Source of the DNA: Eleftheria terrae
Lineage (GTDB): Bacteria; Pseudomonadota; Gammaproteobacteria; Burkholderiales; Burkholderiaceae_C
Length of the DNA stretch: 64,000 nucleotides
Reading direction: 5' to 3'
Assembly (NCBI RefSeq): GCF_030419005.1
Contig: NZ_CP106951.1
Location: 2,542,001-2,606,000 of the forward strand
In this document: positions 9,373-17,916 of the stretch, one piece after another
Layout: every line of letters starts with the position of its first letter
Position numbering within the stretch: position 1 is the stretch's first letter
Notes under the pieces: model-generated
Databases searched by the model: none
The model's input: only the letters and a program-made list of their open reading frames with translations
What the model was told of the DNA's origin: nothing
Translations under genes and position numbers: made by a program

Positions 9373-10941
9373 TCACTTCACGACGATCCACTTGTAGGGC
9401 ATGAAGTTGTCGGCGAGTTGCACCAGCTCCACGTTGCGGCGTGCCGCCCAGGCCAGCGACTGCTGGTGCAGCGGGATGTGGCCCACATCGTCCTGGTGGA
9501 TGCGGAAGGCCTCGCGGATCATCTCGTTGCGTCGTGCCGGATCGGTTTCGGACTGGATCTTGTGCGTCAGCTCGTCCACCTTGGCATTGCTGTAGCTGCC
9601 CAGGTTGAACTGGCCCTGTCCCTTGTCGCTCGGCGTCGCGATCAGCGCGTTGAGGGCGTTGTGCGCGTCATAGGTGCCCGGCGTCCAGCCCAGCATGTAG
9701 AAGCTGGTGTTGCGGCTGAGGATCTTGGGGAAATAGGTGGCCTTGGTCTCGGCCTGCAGGTTGGCCTTGATGCCCACCCGCGCCAGGTTCGCCGCCACCG
9801 CCTGGCAGACCTCGCCGTCGTTGACATAGCGGTCGTTCGGGCAGTTCATGCCGACCTCGAAGCCGTTCGGATAGCCGGCCTCGGCCAGCAGCTTCTTCGC
9901 CGCTTCCGGATCGTAGGGCAGTCGCTTGTTCAGCTCGGGTGCGAAGCCCTTCACGCCGGGGGCCACCAGCAGCCCGGTGGGCGTGGCCGCGTTGCGCATC
10001 ACCCGGGTCTTGATGGTCTCGATGTCGATCGCCTGGTAGACCGCCTGCCGCACCCGCTTGTCCTTGAACGGGTTCTTGCCCTTCACGCTGGAGTGCAGCA
10101 GCTCGTCGCGCTTCTGGTCCATGCCGAGGAAGATGGTGCGCAGCTCGGGGGCCTGCAGCACCTTGACGTTGCTGGCCGCCTTGAGCCGCTCGATGTCCTG
10201 CAGCGGCACCGGCTCCATCACGTCGATCTCGCCGGACAGGACGGCGGCCACGCGGGTGGCATCGTTGCTGATCGGCGTGAAGACGATCTCGTCGACGTTG
10301 GACTCGACCTTGTCCCAGTAGGTGCCGTTGCGCACCAGCACCGTGCGGGTCGAGGGCTGGCGCTCCTTCAGGCGGAACGGGCCGGTGCCGTTGGCGCGGA
10401 AGCTGGCCGCGTTCTCCACCCCCTTGCGCCGGTCCACCGGCTGCTCGGCGCGGTTGGTCTCGCACCACTTGCGGCTCATCATGTAGACCAGCGAGAGCAC
10501 GTCGGGCAGGATGGGGAAGGGCGAGTTGGTCTCGATCTCCACCGTGCGATCGTCAAGCGCGCGCACCTCCTTGATGGAGGCGGTGTAGCTGCGCATGTCC
10601 GAGCCTTCGCTCGCCGCGCGCTTGAAGGAGAACACCACGTCGTCCGCGGTGAAGGGCGCGCCGTCGTGGAAGCGCACGCCCTGGCGCAGCTCGAAGCGCC
10701 AGACGGTGGGCGACGGCTGGCTCCACCGGGTGGCCAGGCCCGGCACCAGGCCGAGCTTCTTGTCGCGCGCCACCAGGGGCTCGTAGATGTTGCCGGTGAA
10801 GCTGAGTTGGAAGGATTCGTTCAGCGAATGTGGATCCATCGAGCCGGCATCGCCCTGGTTGGCGATGCGCACCGTCTTGGCTGCCACGGAGCCGCAGGCA
10901 ACAGCCAGCGCCACGGCGATCAGGGTCGGTCGGAGCTTCAT
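9373..10941 (-). CDS. Periplasmic peptide-binding protein (family 5), second copy in operon
   Basis: This is an extracellular solute-binding protein of family 5 (DppA/OppA type), 522 residues. A signal peptide covers about residues 1-21, with likely cleavage after SVAA. The mature start KTVRIANQGDAGSMDPHS is typical. The signature region FHDGAPFTADDVVFSFKRA follows at about 90-109, then conserved blocks NGTGPFRL and LAEAGYPNGFE. A perfect AGGAGG lies before the ATG. The start overlaps the amidohydrolase stop (ATGA). It resembles the first-gene binding protein clearly but is not a recent duplicate, since the two differ throughout. It probably gives the importer a second ligand range. Confidence 0.93.
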   Translation of the reverse strand: MKLRPTLIAVALAVACGSVAAKTVRIANQGDAGSMDPHSLNESFQLSFTGNIYEPLVARDKKLGLVPGLATRWSQPSPTVWRFELRQGVRFHDGAPFTADDVVFSFKRAASEGSDMRSYTASIKEVRALDDRTVEIETNSPFPILPDVLSLVYMMSRKWCETNRAEQPVDRRKGVENAASFRANGTGPFRLKERQPSTRTVLVRNGTYWDKVESNVDEIVFTPISNDATRVAAVLSGEIDVMEPVPLQDIERLKAASNVKVLQAPELRTIFLGMDQKRDELLHSSVKGKNPFKDKRVRQAVYQAIDIETIKTRVMRNAATPTGLLVAPGVKGFAPELNKRLPYDPEAAKKLLAEAGYPNGFEVGMNCPNDRYVNDGEVCQAVAANLARVGIKANLQAETKATYFPKILSRNTSFYMLGWTPGTYDAHNALNALIATPSDKGQGQFNLGSYSNAKVDELTHKIQSETDPARRNEMIREAFRIHQDDVGHIPLHQQSLAWAARRNVELVQLADNFMPYKWIVVK

Positions 10942-12173
10942 GCGGGAATTCCTCCTGGGTTGAGGGGCAGGCCCTGCTCCGCGAGCGATGCGAACAGCGC
11001 CGACCCCAGCGGGAGGATGTCGTCGTTGAAGTCGTAGCGCCCGCTGTGCAGGAAGCAGCCCGGGTCGTTGGCGTCGCGGCCTTGCCCGACGCGCAGGTAC
11101 GCGCCGGGCTTGACCTGCAACATGAAGGAGAAGTCTTCGGCGCCCATGCTGGGCGCCATGTCGCGCAGCACATGCTCGGGGCCGAGCAAGGATTCCGCCA
11201 CCTGTGCGGCAAAGGCCGCCTCGGCGGCGCTGTTGACGGTGGCGGGGTAGACGCGCTGGTAGTCCAGCGACGCGCTGGCGCCAAGGCCCATCGCAATCGA
11301 TTCCACCATGCGGCCCAGGCGCTCTTCGATCATGTCCTGCACCTGCGGCCGGAAGGTGCGCACCGTGCCCACCAGCTTGACCTGGCGCGGGATCACGCTC
11401 ATCGCGCCGACGTCCCCGCCCTGCATCGCGCAGATGCTCACCACCGCGTTGTCGAACGGACTGGCATTGCGCGAAACCAGGCTCTGCGCCGCCGTGATGA
11501 TGTGGGCGGCGACCAGCACCGGATCGATGGCCAGGTGTGGGTGCGCGCCATGTCCGCCCTTGCCGCTGATGGTGATCTCGATGCGGTCGGCCGCGGCCAT
11601 CATCGGCCCCGGACTCACCCCCACCTGCCCGGCCGGCAGGTGCGGCCAGTTGTGCATCGCATAGACCGACTGCGCCGGGAAGCGCTCGAACAGCCCGTCG
11701 GCAATCATCGCCTTGGCGCCCGCATACCCTTCCTCGCCGGGCTGGAAGATCAGGTAGACGGTACCGTTGAAGCGCCGTGTCTCGGCCAGGTAGCGGGCGG
11801 CGCCCACCAGCATCGCGGTATGGCCGTCGTGGCCGCAGCCGTGCATCAGGCCGCTCTTGCCGGAGCGCCAGGCGAAATCGTTCTCCTCGCGCATCGGCAG
11901 GGCGTCCATGTCGGCACGCAGGGCGATGCTGCGGCCGGAGTCGTGCTCCCGGCCGTGGATGACGCCGACCACGCCGGTCTTGGCAATGCCGGTGTGGACC
12001 TCGTCCACCCGCGTCAGCTTGAGCGCCTCGACCACCCGGGCGGCCGTGCGCACCTCCTCGAAGCCCAGCTCGGGATGCGCATGCAGGTCGCGCCGGAAGG
12101 CGGTCAGCTCGGGGTGAAAGCGGGCGATGTGGCCGAACACGCCATTCACGGCGCCGTGGGACAGGGCACGCAT
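10938..12173 (-). CDS. M20 family metallo-amidohydrolase (hippurate hydrolase-like)
   Basis: This is a cytosolic dizinc amidohydrolase of the M20D type (hippurate/N-acyl amino acid/IAA-amino acid hydrolase group), 411 residues. Metal ligands and catalytic residues are visible: RRDLHAHPE at about 28-36, RADMDALP around D90, HGCGHDGHT at 111-119 and PGEEGYAGA with the EE pair at about 147-148. A dimerisation-domain insert with GKGGHGAHPH follows. It begins 4 bp after dppB and overlaps the next binding-protein gene. Its place inside the transporter operon suggests that it cleaves the imported substrate, perhaps a small peptide or N-acyl amino acid. That substrate is inference. Confidence 0.92.
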   Translation of the reverse strand: MRALSHGAVNGVFGHIARFHPELTAFRRDLHAHPELGFEEVRTAARVVEALKLTRVDEVHTGIAKTGVVGVIHGREHDSGRSIALRADMDALPMREENDFAWRSGKSGLMHGCGHDGHTAMLVGAARYLAETRRFNGTVYLIFQPGEEGYAGAKAMIADGLFERFPAQSVYAMHNWPHLPAGQVGVSPGPMMAAADRIEITISGKGGHGAHPHLAIDPVLVAAHIITAAQSLVSRNASPFDNAVVSICAMQGGDVGAMSVIPRQVKLVGTVRTFRPQVQDMIEERLGRMVESIAMGLGASASLDYQRVYPATVNSAAEAAFAAQVAESLLGPEHVLRDMAPSMGAEDFSFMLQVKPGAYLRVGQGRDANDPGCFLHSGRYDFNDDILPLGSALFASLAEQGLPLNPGGIPA

Positions 12174-12177
12174 GGCG

Positions 12178-13161
12178 TCAATGCGCTCCTTGCGGCTTGT
12201 TGGCGCGCAGCCGCGGATCGACGGCGAAGTACAGCAAGTCCACCACCAGGTTGATCAGCACGAAGAGCAGCGCAATGAGGCAGAGGTAAGCCGCCATGAC
12301 CGGAATGTCGGCGAAGGTCACCGCCTGGATGAAGAGCAGGCCCATGCCCGGCCACTGGAACACCGTCTCGGTGATGATGGCGAAGGCGATGAGCGACCCG
12401 ATCTGCAGGCCGGTGATGGTGATCACCGGCACCAGCGTGTTCTTCAGCGCATGGCCGAAATGCACCGCCCGGTCCGACAAGCCGCGGGCGCGGGCGAACT
12501 TGATGTAGTCGGTGCGCAGCACCTCCAGCATCTCGGCCCGCACGATGCGCATGATCAAGGTCAGCTGAAAGATCGCCAGCGTGATGGAAGGCAGGATCAG
12601 GTGCTTCCAGCCGTCGGCCGTCAGGAAGCCGGTCGACCAGGAGCCCAGCGCCACCGTTTCGCCACGCCCGAAGCTCGGCAGCCAGCCCAGCGTGACCGAG
12701 AACACCAGGATCAGCAGGATGCCGATCAGGAAGGTCGGCAAGGAAACGCCGAGCAGGGACAGCGTCAGCAGCACCTGCGAGAGGAAGGAGCCCCGCCGCA
12801 AGGCGGTGTAGACCCCCATCGGGATGCCGACCACCAGCGCCAGCACGCCGGCCACCATGGACAACTCCAGCGTGGCCGGGAAACGCTCGGCGATCAGGCT
12901 CGACACCTTGCGGCCCTGCCGCAAGCTGATGCCGAACTCGCCCTGCACCGCATTGCCGACGAAGCGGGCGAACTGCACCGGGAAGGGCTGGTCCAGGCCC
13001 AGGTCGCTGCGCAGGCGCGCGCGGTCCTCGGGCGTCGCATCCTGGCCCAGCAGGTTGGTGACCGGATCGCCCACGAACTGGAACAGCGTGAACGCGATGA
13101 AGGCCACCGTGAGCATCACGATGACCGCCTGCAACAGGCGGCGAAGAATGAAAACCAGCAT
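12178..13161 (-). CDS. Peptide ABC transporter, permease (DppB type)
   Basis: This 327-residue inner-membrane permease begins MLVFILRRLLQAV, the usual DppB start. About six membrane segments follow, with the conserved TDYIKFARARGLSDRAV loop (EAA-type, near residue 213) and GLQIGSLIAFAIITETVFQWPGMG. It should pair with the DppC-type permease encoded 2.9 kb downstream. The gene has a poor ribosome-binding site and lies 137 bp after the first binding-protein gene. That gap holds GC-rich inverted repeats (about 13230-13290), a common way to let the receptor be made in excess over the membrane parts. Confidence 0.93.
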   Translation of the reverse strand: MLVFILRRLLQAVIVMLTVAFIAFTLFQFVGDPVTNLLGQDATPEDRARLRSDLGLDQPFPVQFARFVGNAVQGEFGISLRQGRKVSSLIAERFPATLELSMVAGVLALVVGIPMGVYTALRRGSFLSQVLLTLSLLGVSLPTFLIGILLILVFSVTLGWLPSFGRGETVALGSWSTGFLTADGWKHLILPSITLAIFQLTLIMRIVRAEMLEVLRTDYIKFARARGLSDRAVHFGHALKNTLVPVITITGLQIGSLIAFAIITETVFQWPGMGLLFIQAVTFADIPVMAAYLCLIALLFVLINLVVDLLYFAVDPRLRANKPQGAH

Positions 13162-13298
13162 CTACAGAGTCCCAGTCGGCAGCGGCGAGGGGTGGCCTGC
13201 GCCGCCGCACAAAAACCTTCCCCAGCGGCCGAGGTCGGGCCGGCGGGGATCACGCAGCCCGCGCCGGGCCGGCACGGGCCGCGTCCTAAGCCGCCGGG

Positions 13299-14891
13299 TC
13301 AGTTGACCTTGACGGTGCGCATGTCGACGCGATTGTCGGCGCGGTGGACCACCTCGATGTTCTTCTTCATCGCCCAGGGAATCACTTGGTTGTGCAACGG
13401 AATGTGCGTGACTTCCTCGCCCGACAGCAACAAGGCCTGCTCGATGAGCTGGTTGCGGTTGGTCTGGTCGATCTCCTTCTTGATGCGCTCGATCAGGGCG
13501 TCCAGCTTCGGGTTGCTGTAGCGACCGACGTTGTAGTTGCCGTCTCCCTGTGCACCCACCGTGCGCACCAGCGATTGCAACGAATACAGCGCGTCGAAGG
13601 TGGGCACACCCCAGCCCAGCATGTAGATGCTGGCCTCGTAACGCTGGATCATCGGGAAGTAGGTCACCAGCGGCAGGGTGCGCAGCTTGGCCTTGACGCC
13701 GATGCGGGCCCACATGGCGGTCACCGCCTGGCAGATTTCCTCGTCGTTGATATAGCGGTTGTTCGGGCAGGCGAAATCGACCTCGAAGCCGTTCGGATAG
13801 CCGGCGTCAGCCAGCAGCTTCTTGGCCCCGGCCACGTCGTAGGGCAGGCGCACGTCGGCCTTCTTCGTCCAGCCGTTGGCTTGCGGCGGAATCAGCGTGC
13901 CGGTGGGCTGGCTCAACCCGCGCATGGTGTTCTTCTGGATCGCGGTCGCATCGATGGCCTGGTACAGCGCGCGGCGCACCCGCACATCCTTGAGCGGGTT
14001 CTTGCCCTTGATGTTGGAGCCCGGCAGCTCCTCGCGGAACTGGTCCATGCCGAAGAAGATGGTGCGGTTCTCGACGCCGTCGACCACCTTCAGCGCGGGG
14101 TTGCTGCGCAGGCGGGCCAGGTCGGCCGGCGAGGGATCGAGCACGAAGTCGACTTCGCCGGACAGCAGCGCGGCGATACGGGTGGCCTCTGACTTGATCG
14201 GCGTGTAGACGATCTCGGTCACGTTGCCGCTGGCCTTGCCCCACCAGTTCGGGTTCTTGGTCAGCACCATCCGCACATCCTGGTCCCAGCTCTTGAGCAT
14301 GAAGGGGCCAGTGCCGTTGGCATGCCGGTGCGCGTAGTTCTCTTCCTTGCTCTTGAGGTCCATCGGCACGGTGGACTTGTTCTTCTCGGACCACTCCTTG
14401 TCCATCATGCGCAGCTCGGTCAGCTGACGCAGCAGCACCGGGTTGGGGCCCTTGGTGATGATGTCGATGGTGTAGTCGTCCACCTTGACGACCTTGTCGA
14501 TGCCCTGGGTGAAGACGCCGTAGTTGGAGGTCTTCTCCATCGCCCGGTTCAGCGAGTAGACCGCATCGTCCGCATTGAAGTCCGCACCGTCATGGAACTT
14601 GACGCCCTTGCGCAGCGTGACCCGCAGCTGTGTCGGGCTGACCTGCTGGCTGCCGGTGGCGAGGATGGGTTCCACCTCGAACTTGGCGTTGTAATAGAAC
14701 AGCGTCTCGTAGACGGCCGCATGGACGCCGCTGCCCAGGGCGTTGTTCTGCGAATGGATATCCCAAGACGGGATGTCGCTGGCGCTGGCCCACTTGAAGG
14801 TCTTGGCCTGCACGGCGGACATCGCCCCCAGCGAGAGGACGGCGGCGCATGTCGCGGCTACGGCGGCAGCGATCGGTTTGCGATGCACCAT
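13299..14891 (-). CDS. Periplasmic peptide-binding protein (family 5), first gene of operon
   Basis: This 530-residue family-5 solute-binding protein has a signal peptide (about residues 1-29, ending SAVQA). Its mature part begins KTFKWASASDIPSWDIHSQ. The family blocks are present: VKFHDGADFNADDAVYSLNRA, ANGTGPFMLKSWDQ, LADAGYPNGFEVDFACPNN. CAGGAAG precedes the ATG, and the gene has the longest upstream region of the operon, so it is likely the first gene. A TTGACG box (14945-14950, read on minus) with a weak -10 about 17 bases on is a possible promoter. Confidence 0.93.
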   Translation of the reverse strand: MVHRKPIAAAVAATCAAVLSLGAMSAVQAKTFKWASASDIPSWDIHSQNNALGSGVHAAVYETLFYYNAKFEVEPILATGSQQVSPTQLRVTLRKGVKFHDGADFNADDAVYSLNRAMEKTSNYGVFTQGIDKVVKVDDYTIDIITKGPNPVLLRQLTELRMMDKEWSEKNKSTVPMDLKSKEENYAHRHANGTGPFMLKSWDQDVRMVLTKNPNWWGKASGNVTEIVYTPIKSEATRIAALLSGEVDFVLDPSPADLARLRSNPALKVVDGVENRTIFFGMDQFREELPGSNIKGKNPLKDVRVRRALYQAIDATAIQKNTMRGLSQPTGTLIPPQANGWTKKADVRLPYDVAGAKKLLADAGYPNGFEVDFACPNNRYINDEEICQAVTAMWARIGVKAKLRTLPLVTYFPMIQRYEASIYMLGWGVPTFDALYSLQSLVRTVGAQGDGNYNVGRYSNPKLDALIERIKKEIDQTNRNQLIEQALLLSGEEVTHIPLHNQVIPWAMKKNIEVVHRADNRVDMRTVKVN

Positions 14892-14961
14892 TAGAGTGAC
14901 TTCCTGAGATGAAAAGCCGAATCTTCAGCAAAACGCTTGCCAGTCGTCAAAGGGGTATGCC

Positions 14962-14974
14962 CGCAACTGTTGCG
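14962..14974. promoter_or_regulatory. Possible operator of the peptide operon
   Basis: CGCAAC-T-GTTGCG is a perfect 13-bp palindrome. It lies just upstream of the TTGACG box that may be the -35 element of the peptide operon. Its placement fits a regulator site. No regulator gene is adjacent, so the binding protein is unknown. Confidence 0.35.
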
Positions 14975-15104
14975 TATACAGACGAGGGCGCACATCCAGG
15001 TGTAACCGGGTTTTGATACAGCACAGCAGCACGCGGCGGCCGCTGCTGTTTTGGCAGCAACGGTCAGCCCAAAGTCAGCAATCCGGTGCAGGACGGCCAC
15101 CAAA

Positions 15105-15130
15105 GAAAAAGCCGCCCGGCGCGGGCGGCT
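15105..15130 (-). terminator. Rho-independent terminator of the porin gene
   Basis: Read on the minus strand, AGCCGCCCG and CGGGCGGCT form a perfect 9-bp stem around a 3-base loop, followed by TTTTT. It lies about 45 bp after the porin stop. It also separates the porin unit from the peptide operon promoter region (14892-15104). Confidence 0.88.
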
Positions 15131-15173
15131 TGGCTGCGGCGGACAAAGCCGCCGGCAGGCGGGCGAGGCCGCC

Positions 15174-16199
15174 TCAGAAGTTGTGCTGGATGCCCAGGTC
15201 CACCGCGGTACGGCGATCCCGGTCGGTCTGCTTGGCCGTGCCGACGTCGGCATAGAGCTTGGTGCGCTTGCTCAGCGGGTAGTGGTAGCCCAGGCTGAAC
15301 TTGGTGAGCTTGGTGTCGTCGATGGCGCCGTTGGTGCCCTCGAGGCGGTTGGCCGAGGCACGCAGGTCGCCGCCGCCCAGCGGCGCGGTGGCGGCCAGCG
15401 TCACGCCCCGGGCCTTCAGGTCGGCACCCGTCGCTTCGACTTCGGACATGCTGAAGGAGCCGATCAGCTTGACCACCGTGAGGTCATAGGAGCCGGTCAG
15501 GGTCCAGGCGGTGGCGGGATCGTCGGCGCTCAGGGCGCCCAGGGCCGCGGCAGACAGCAGGTGATGAGCGGAGCCGCTGGCCGGCCCACGGTGATAACCG
15601 AAGCCGGCGTAGAGCGGGCCGCCCTTGTACTGGACGTTGAAGCCCATGTTGTGCTCGGTGTCGTCCTTCTCGGCCAGCCCGATGCCCACCTGCGCCGTCA
15701 GGCCACCCATGTCCGGGGTGCGATAGCTCAGCAGGTTGCCATAGCGGTAGACGACGATCCCGGCGGCCGAGTGTGCGATGCCGACCTGCGCCACCGTGTC
15801 GAAGCCCCAGGGATCGGCCGCGATGGCGGGCCAGAAGAACGGCGCATAGTCGCGGCCCAGGCGGATCTCGCCGAAGCTGCCCGACAGGCCCACCCAGGAC
15901 ATGCCGTTCCAGTGGACGGCGTTGGCGACACCATCGTCCGGCGTGAAGCGATGCTCGATCTGGAAGTTGGCCTTCAGGCCGCCACCCAGGTCCTCGGTGC
16001 CCCGGAAGCCGACCCGCGAACCGGCTTGCTGCATGAGTTGCAGCTTGTCGCCAGTGGGTGCGCCGGTGAGCGAGGAGGTGCCGTCATTGCCCTTGGCCAG
16101 GCTCAGGTCCACCTTGCCGTAGATCGTGACCGCCGACTGGGCCGACGCAACGCCTGCAAACGCACCCAGCAAAGCCAGAGCGAGAAGTGACTTTTTCAT
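15174..16199 (-). CDS. Outer-membrane porin, Gram-negative porin family
   Basis: This is a trimeric 16-strand general porin of the betaproteobacterial type, 341 residues. The signal peptide is about 20 residues ([20 protein letters not shown]). The mature N-terminus [16 protein letters not shown] and the C-terminal strand ending in phenylalanine (DLGIQHNF) are hallmarks of outer-membrane insertion by Bam. AGGAG lies 9 bases before the ATG. The gene stands alone with its own terminator. No evidence ties its pore to a specific solute, although it sits beside a peptide-uptake operon. Confidence 0.93.
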   Translation of the reverse strand: MKKSLLALALLGAFAGVASAQSAVTIYGKVDLSLAKGNDGTSSLTGAPTGDKLQLMQQAGSRVGFRGTEDLGGGLKANFQIEHRFTPDDGVANAVHWNGMSWVGLSGSFGEIRLGRDYAPFFWPAIAADPWGFDTVAQVGIAHSAAGIVVYRYGNLLSYRTPDMGGLTAQVGIGLAEKDDTEHNMGFNVQYKGGPLYAGFGYHRGPASGSAHHLLSAAALGALSADDPATAWTLTGSYDLTVVKLIGSFSMSEVEATGADLKARGVTLAATAPLGGGDLRASANRLEGTNGAIDDTKLTKFSLGYHYPLSKRTKLYADVGTAKQTDRDRRTAVDLGIQHNF

Positions 16200-16471
16200 T
16201 GGAGCAATCTCCTAGGTTTGAACAAGAGGTCCTGAGCGCGTTGTGTTTTAGGGGGCGCTTCAGGCCGACCTCCTTGGCGGAAGCTGGAGGTATTCCACCA
16301 GAGCCGCTTCCTGGTCACCAGCGGATGAACCTGCATGCGGTCATCGTTGTTGCTGAAGCACAACGAGCATCCGCAGGGCTGCAAGGCAGGCAGCCCCTTG
16401 GCGGCCGCATCGAAAGGACAGGACTAGCGAGTTATCCTGATTGCTGGACATCGAGATTTTTGGAACGAGCC

Positions 16472-17116
16472 ATGAGCCCCAACGCCATCGACGTGATCAT
16501 CGGCACGGCTGACAACGCCCTACGCGCGGTCTTCGGCAGCCACCATGCTTCACGCCCGCGTCCCGCGCCCCCCGCGGCCAGCGGCGACGCCCCTCCGTTG
16601 ACCGACAGCGAACGCCGCCTGGCCGGTGCGCTGATGCGGGTGAACCATGTCGGCGAGGTGTGTGCGCAGGCGCTCTACACCGGGCAGGCCCTGGTGACTC
16701 GGGACGCCCAGCTGAAGTCGCACTTCGAAGCCGCAGCCCGCGAAGAAACCGACCATCTCGCATGGACGCGCCAGCGCCTGGATGAACTGGGCGACCGCAC
16801 CAGCCTGCTCAACCCGCTGTGGTACGCCGGGGCCCTGGGCATCGGCATCGTCGCCGGCAAGCTGGCAGGCGACCGGGTGAGCCTGGGTTTTGTGGTCGAG
16901 ACCGAACGGCAGGTGGAACGCCACCTCGACAGCCACCTGGAGCGGCTGCCGCAGGACGACGGCGCCTCACGCGCCATCGTGCTACAGATGAAGGAAGACG
17001 AGGCGCGCCACGCCAGCCAGGCCGAAGCGGCCGGCGCGGCGACCCTGCCCCTGCCGGTGCGCCTGATGATGCGGGCCGCCGCCAAGGTCATGACGACCAC
17101 CGCGCACTATCTCTGA
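16472..17116 (+). CDS. coq7: Coq7-type demethoxyubiquinone hydroxylase
   Basis: This di-iron mono-oxygenase catalyses the penultimate step of ubiquinone synthesis (2-octaprenyl-3-methyl-6-methoxy-1,4-benzoquinol hydroxylation). The chosen ATG at 16472 is preceded by GGAACGAG and gives 214 residues, normal for bacterial Coq7. Upstream in-frame codons are poor coding sequence. Iron ligands are visible in two repeats: E62 in NHVGEVCAQ and EETDH at about 91-95 in the first half, and the glutamates near the second pair ending DEARHASQA. It is peripheral to the inner membrane. The gene stands alone. Confidence 0.93.
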   Translation: MSPNAIDVIIGTADNALRAVFGSHHASRPRPAPPAASGDAPPLTDSERRLAGALMRVNHVGEVCAQALYTGQALVTRDAQLKSHFEAAAREETDHLAWTRQRLDELGDRTSLLNPLWYAGALGIGIVAGKLAGDRVSLGFVVETERQVERHLDSHLERLPQDDGASRAIVLQMKEDEARHASQAEAAGAATLPLPVRLMMRAAAKVMTTTAHYL

Positions 17117-17167
17117 GCGTCGAGGACGCCCCGCACCCGGTGCAGCGGTCGCGGCCGGCAAGCCTGC

Positions 17168-17590
17168 TCAGGCCTCGACGATGTCGAAGCTGGTCGTGAT
17201 CTCGGCGGTCTTGGCCAGCATGATGCTGGCGGAGCAGTACTTGTCGTGAGACATCTGCACCGCGCGCTCCACTGCGGCGGGCGGCAGGTCCTTGCCGGTC
17301 ACGACGAAGTGCATGTGGATCCGGGTGAAGACCTTGGGCTCCACTTCCGCCCGCTCGGCCTTCAGCTGCACCTGGCAGCCGCGCACGTCGTGGCGGCCGC
17401 GCTTGAGGATCAACACCACGTCATAGGCGGTGCAGCCGCCGGTGCCGGCCAGCACGGTTTCCATCGGCCGCGGAGCCAGGTCACGGCCGCCGCCGTCGGG
17501 TGCGCCGTCCATCGTCAGCAGGTGTCCACTGCCGGTTTCGGCCGAGAAAGCCATGCCGGAAGCCGGCAGCCAGTTCACTGTGCATTCCAT
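17168..17590 (-). CDS. OsmC family protein
   Basis: This 140-residue OsmC/Ohr-superfamily protein belongs by length to the YhfA-like branch. Conserved features are RPMETVLAGTGGCTAYDVVLIL, with the first reactive Cys in GGCTAYD, and the second Cys in SHDKYCSASIML. Together these form the peroxidatic/resolving pair of the family. Members reduce organic hydroperoxides or respond to envelope stress; the substrate of this branch is not settled. It is convergent with coq7. The ribosome-binding site is weak. Confidence 0.9.
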   Translation of the reverse strand: MECTVNWLPASGMAFSAETGSGHLLTMDGAPDGGGRDLAPRPMETVLAGTGGCTAYDVVLILKRGRHDVRGCQVQLKAERAEVEPKVFTRIHMHFVVTGKDLPPAAVERAVQMSHDKYCSASIMLAKTAEITTSFDIVEA

Positions 17591-17697
17591 GAGTATGATT
17601 TTCTAGAGATGTGAAGAAAGTCTCGATTTTGTGCGGCGCGGCGCGGCCCAGGCCGTCCATGACGCCTCGCAAATCATCGGCAAGCGTGATTTATTTA

Positions 17698-17727
17698 TTG
17701 CGCTGCACCATCGGGTCGCGTTAAACT
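17698..17727 (+). promoter_or_regulatory. Putative promoter of the small RNA upstream of ilvA
   Basis: TTGCGC (17698-17703) and TAAACT (17722-17727) are separated by 18 bp in a stretch clearly richer in A+T than its surroundings. The matches to sigma-70 consensus are partial (3/6 and 4/6). The predicted start site would be near 17734. Confidence 0.35.
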
Positions 17728-17733
17728 ACTGTT

Positions 17734-17845
17734 CATCTGATGTAAGACCATTGTCGAACATCGCCAGGATTTAGTTCAGTTTGTCTCCTCCACCCTCCTC
17801 TTTTGGTGGATTCGGCCCAAGGCGGTAACGCCTTGGGCCTTTTTC
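17734..17845 (+). ncRNA. Candidate small RNA with CU-rich anti-Shine-Dalgarno loop
   Basis: This non-coding stretch of about 110 bases lies between osmC and ilvA and ends in a textbook terminator. Just before the terminator is a CU-rich region with two copies of CTCCTC. The second copy sits in the 10-base loop of a hairpin whose stem is TCCACC (17789-17794) paired with GGTGGA (17805-17810). An exposed CUCCUC loop is the hallmark of small RNAs that pair with ribosome-binding sites of target mRNAs. The alternative is an attenuated ilvA leader, because ilvA starts 72 bp after the terminator. I see no leader peptide with Ile or Thr runs. The 5' end is predicted only. Confidence 0.55.
17814..17844 (+). 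terminator. Strong Rho-independent terminator upstream of ilvA
   Basis: GGCCCAAGGCG (17814-17824) pairs perfectly over 11 bp with CGCCTTGGGCC (17829-17839) around a GTAA tetraloop. TTTTT follows. It ends a transcript that starts upstream of ilvA and contains no protein gene on this strand. Confidence 0.9.
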
Positions 17846-17916
17846 TTGGTGGCTGCGCCACAGCGGGCCGGCCAGTCGGGCTGGCGTATGATGCCGCGCC
17901 TCCTGGAGAAAGCTTG

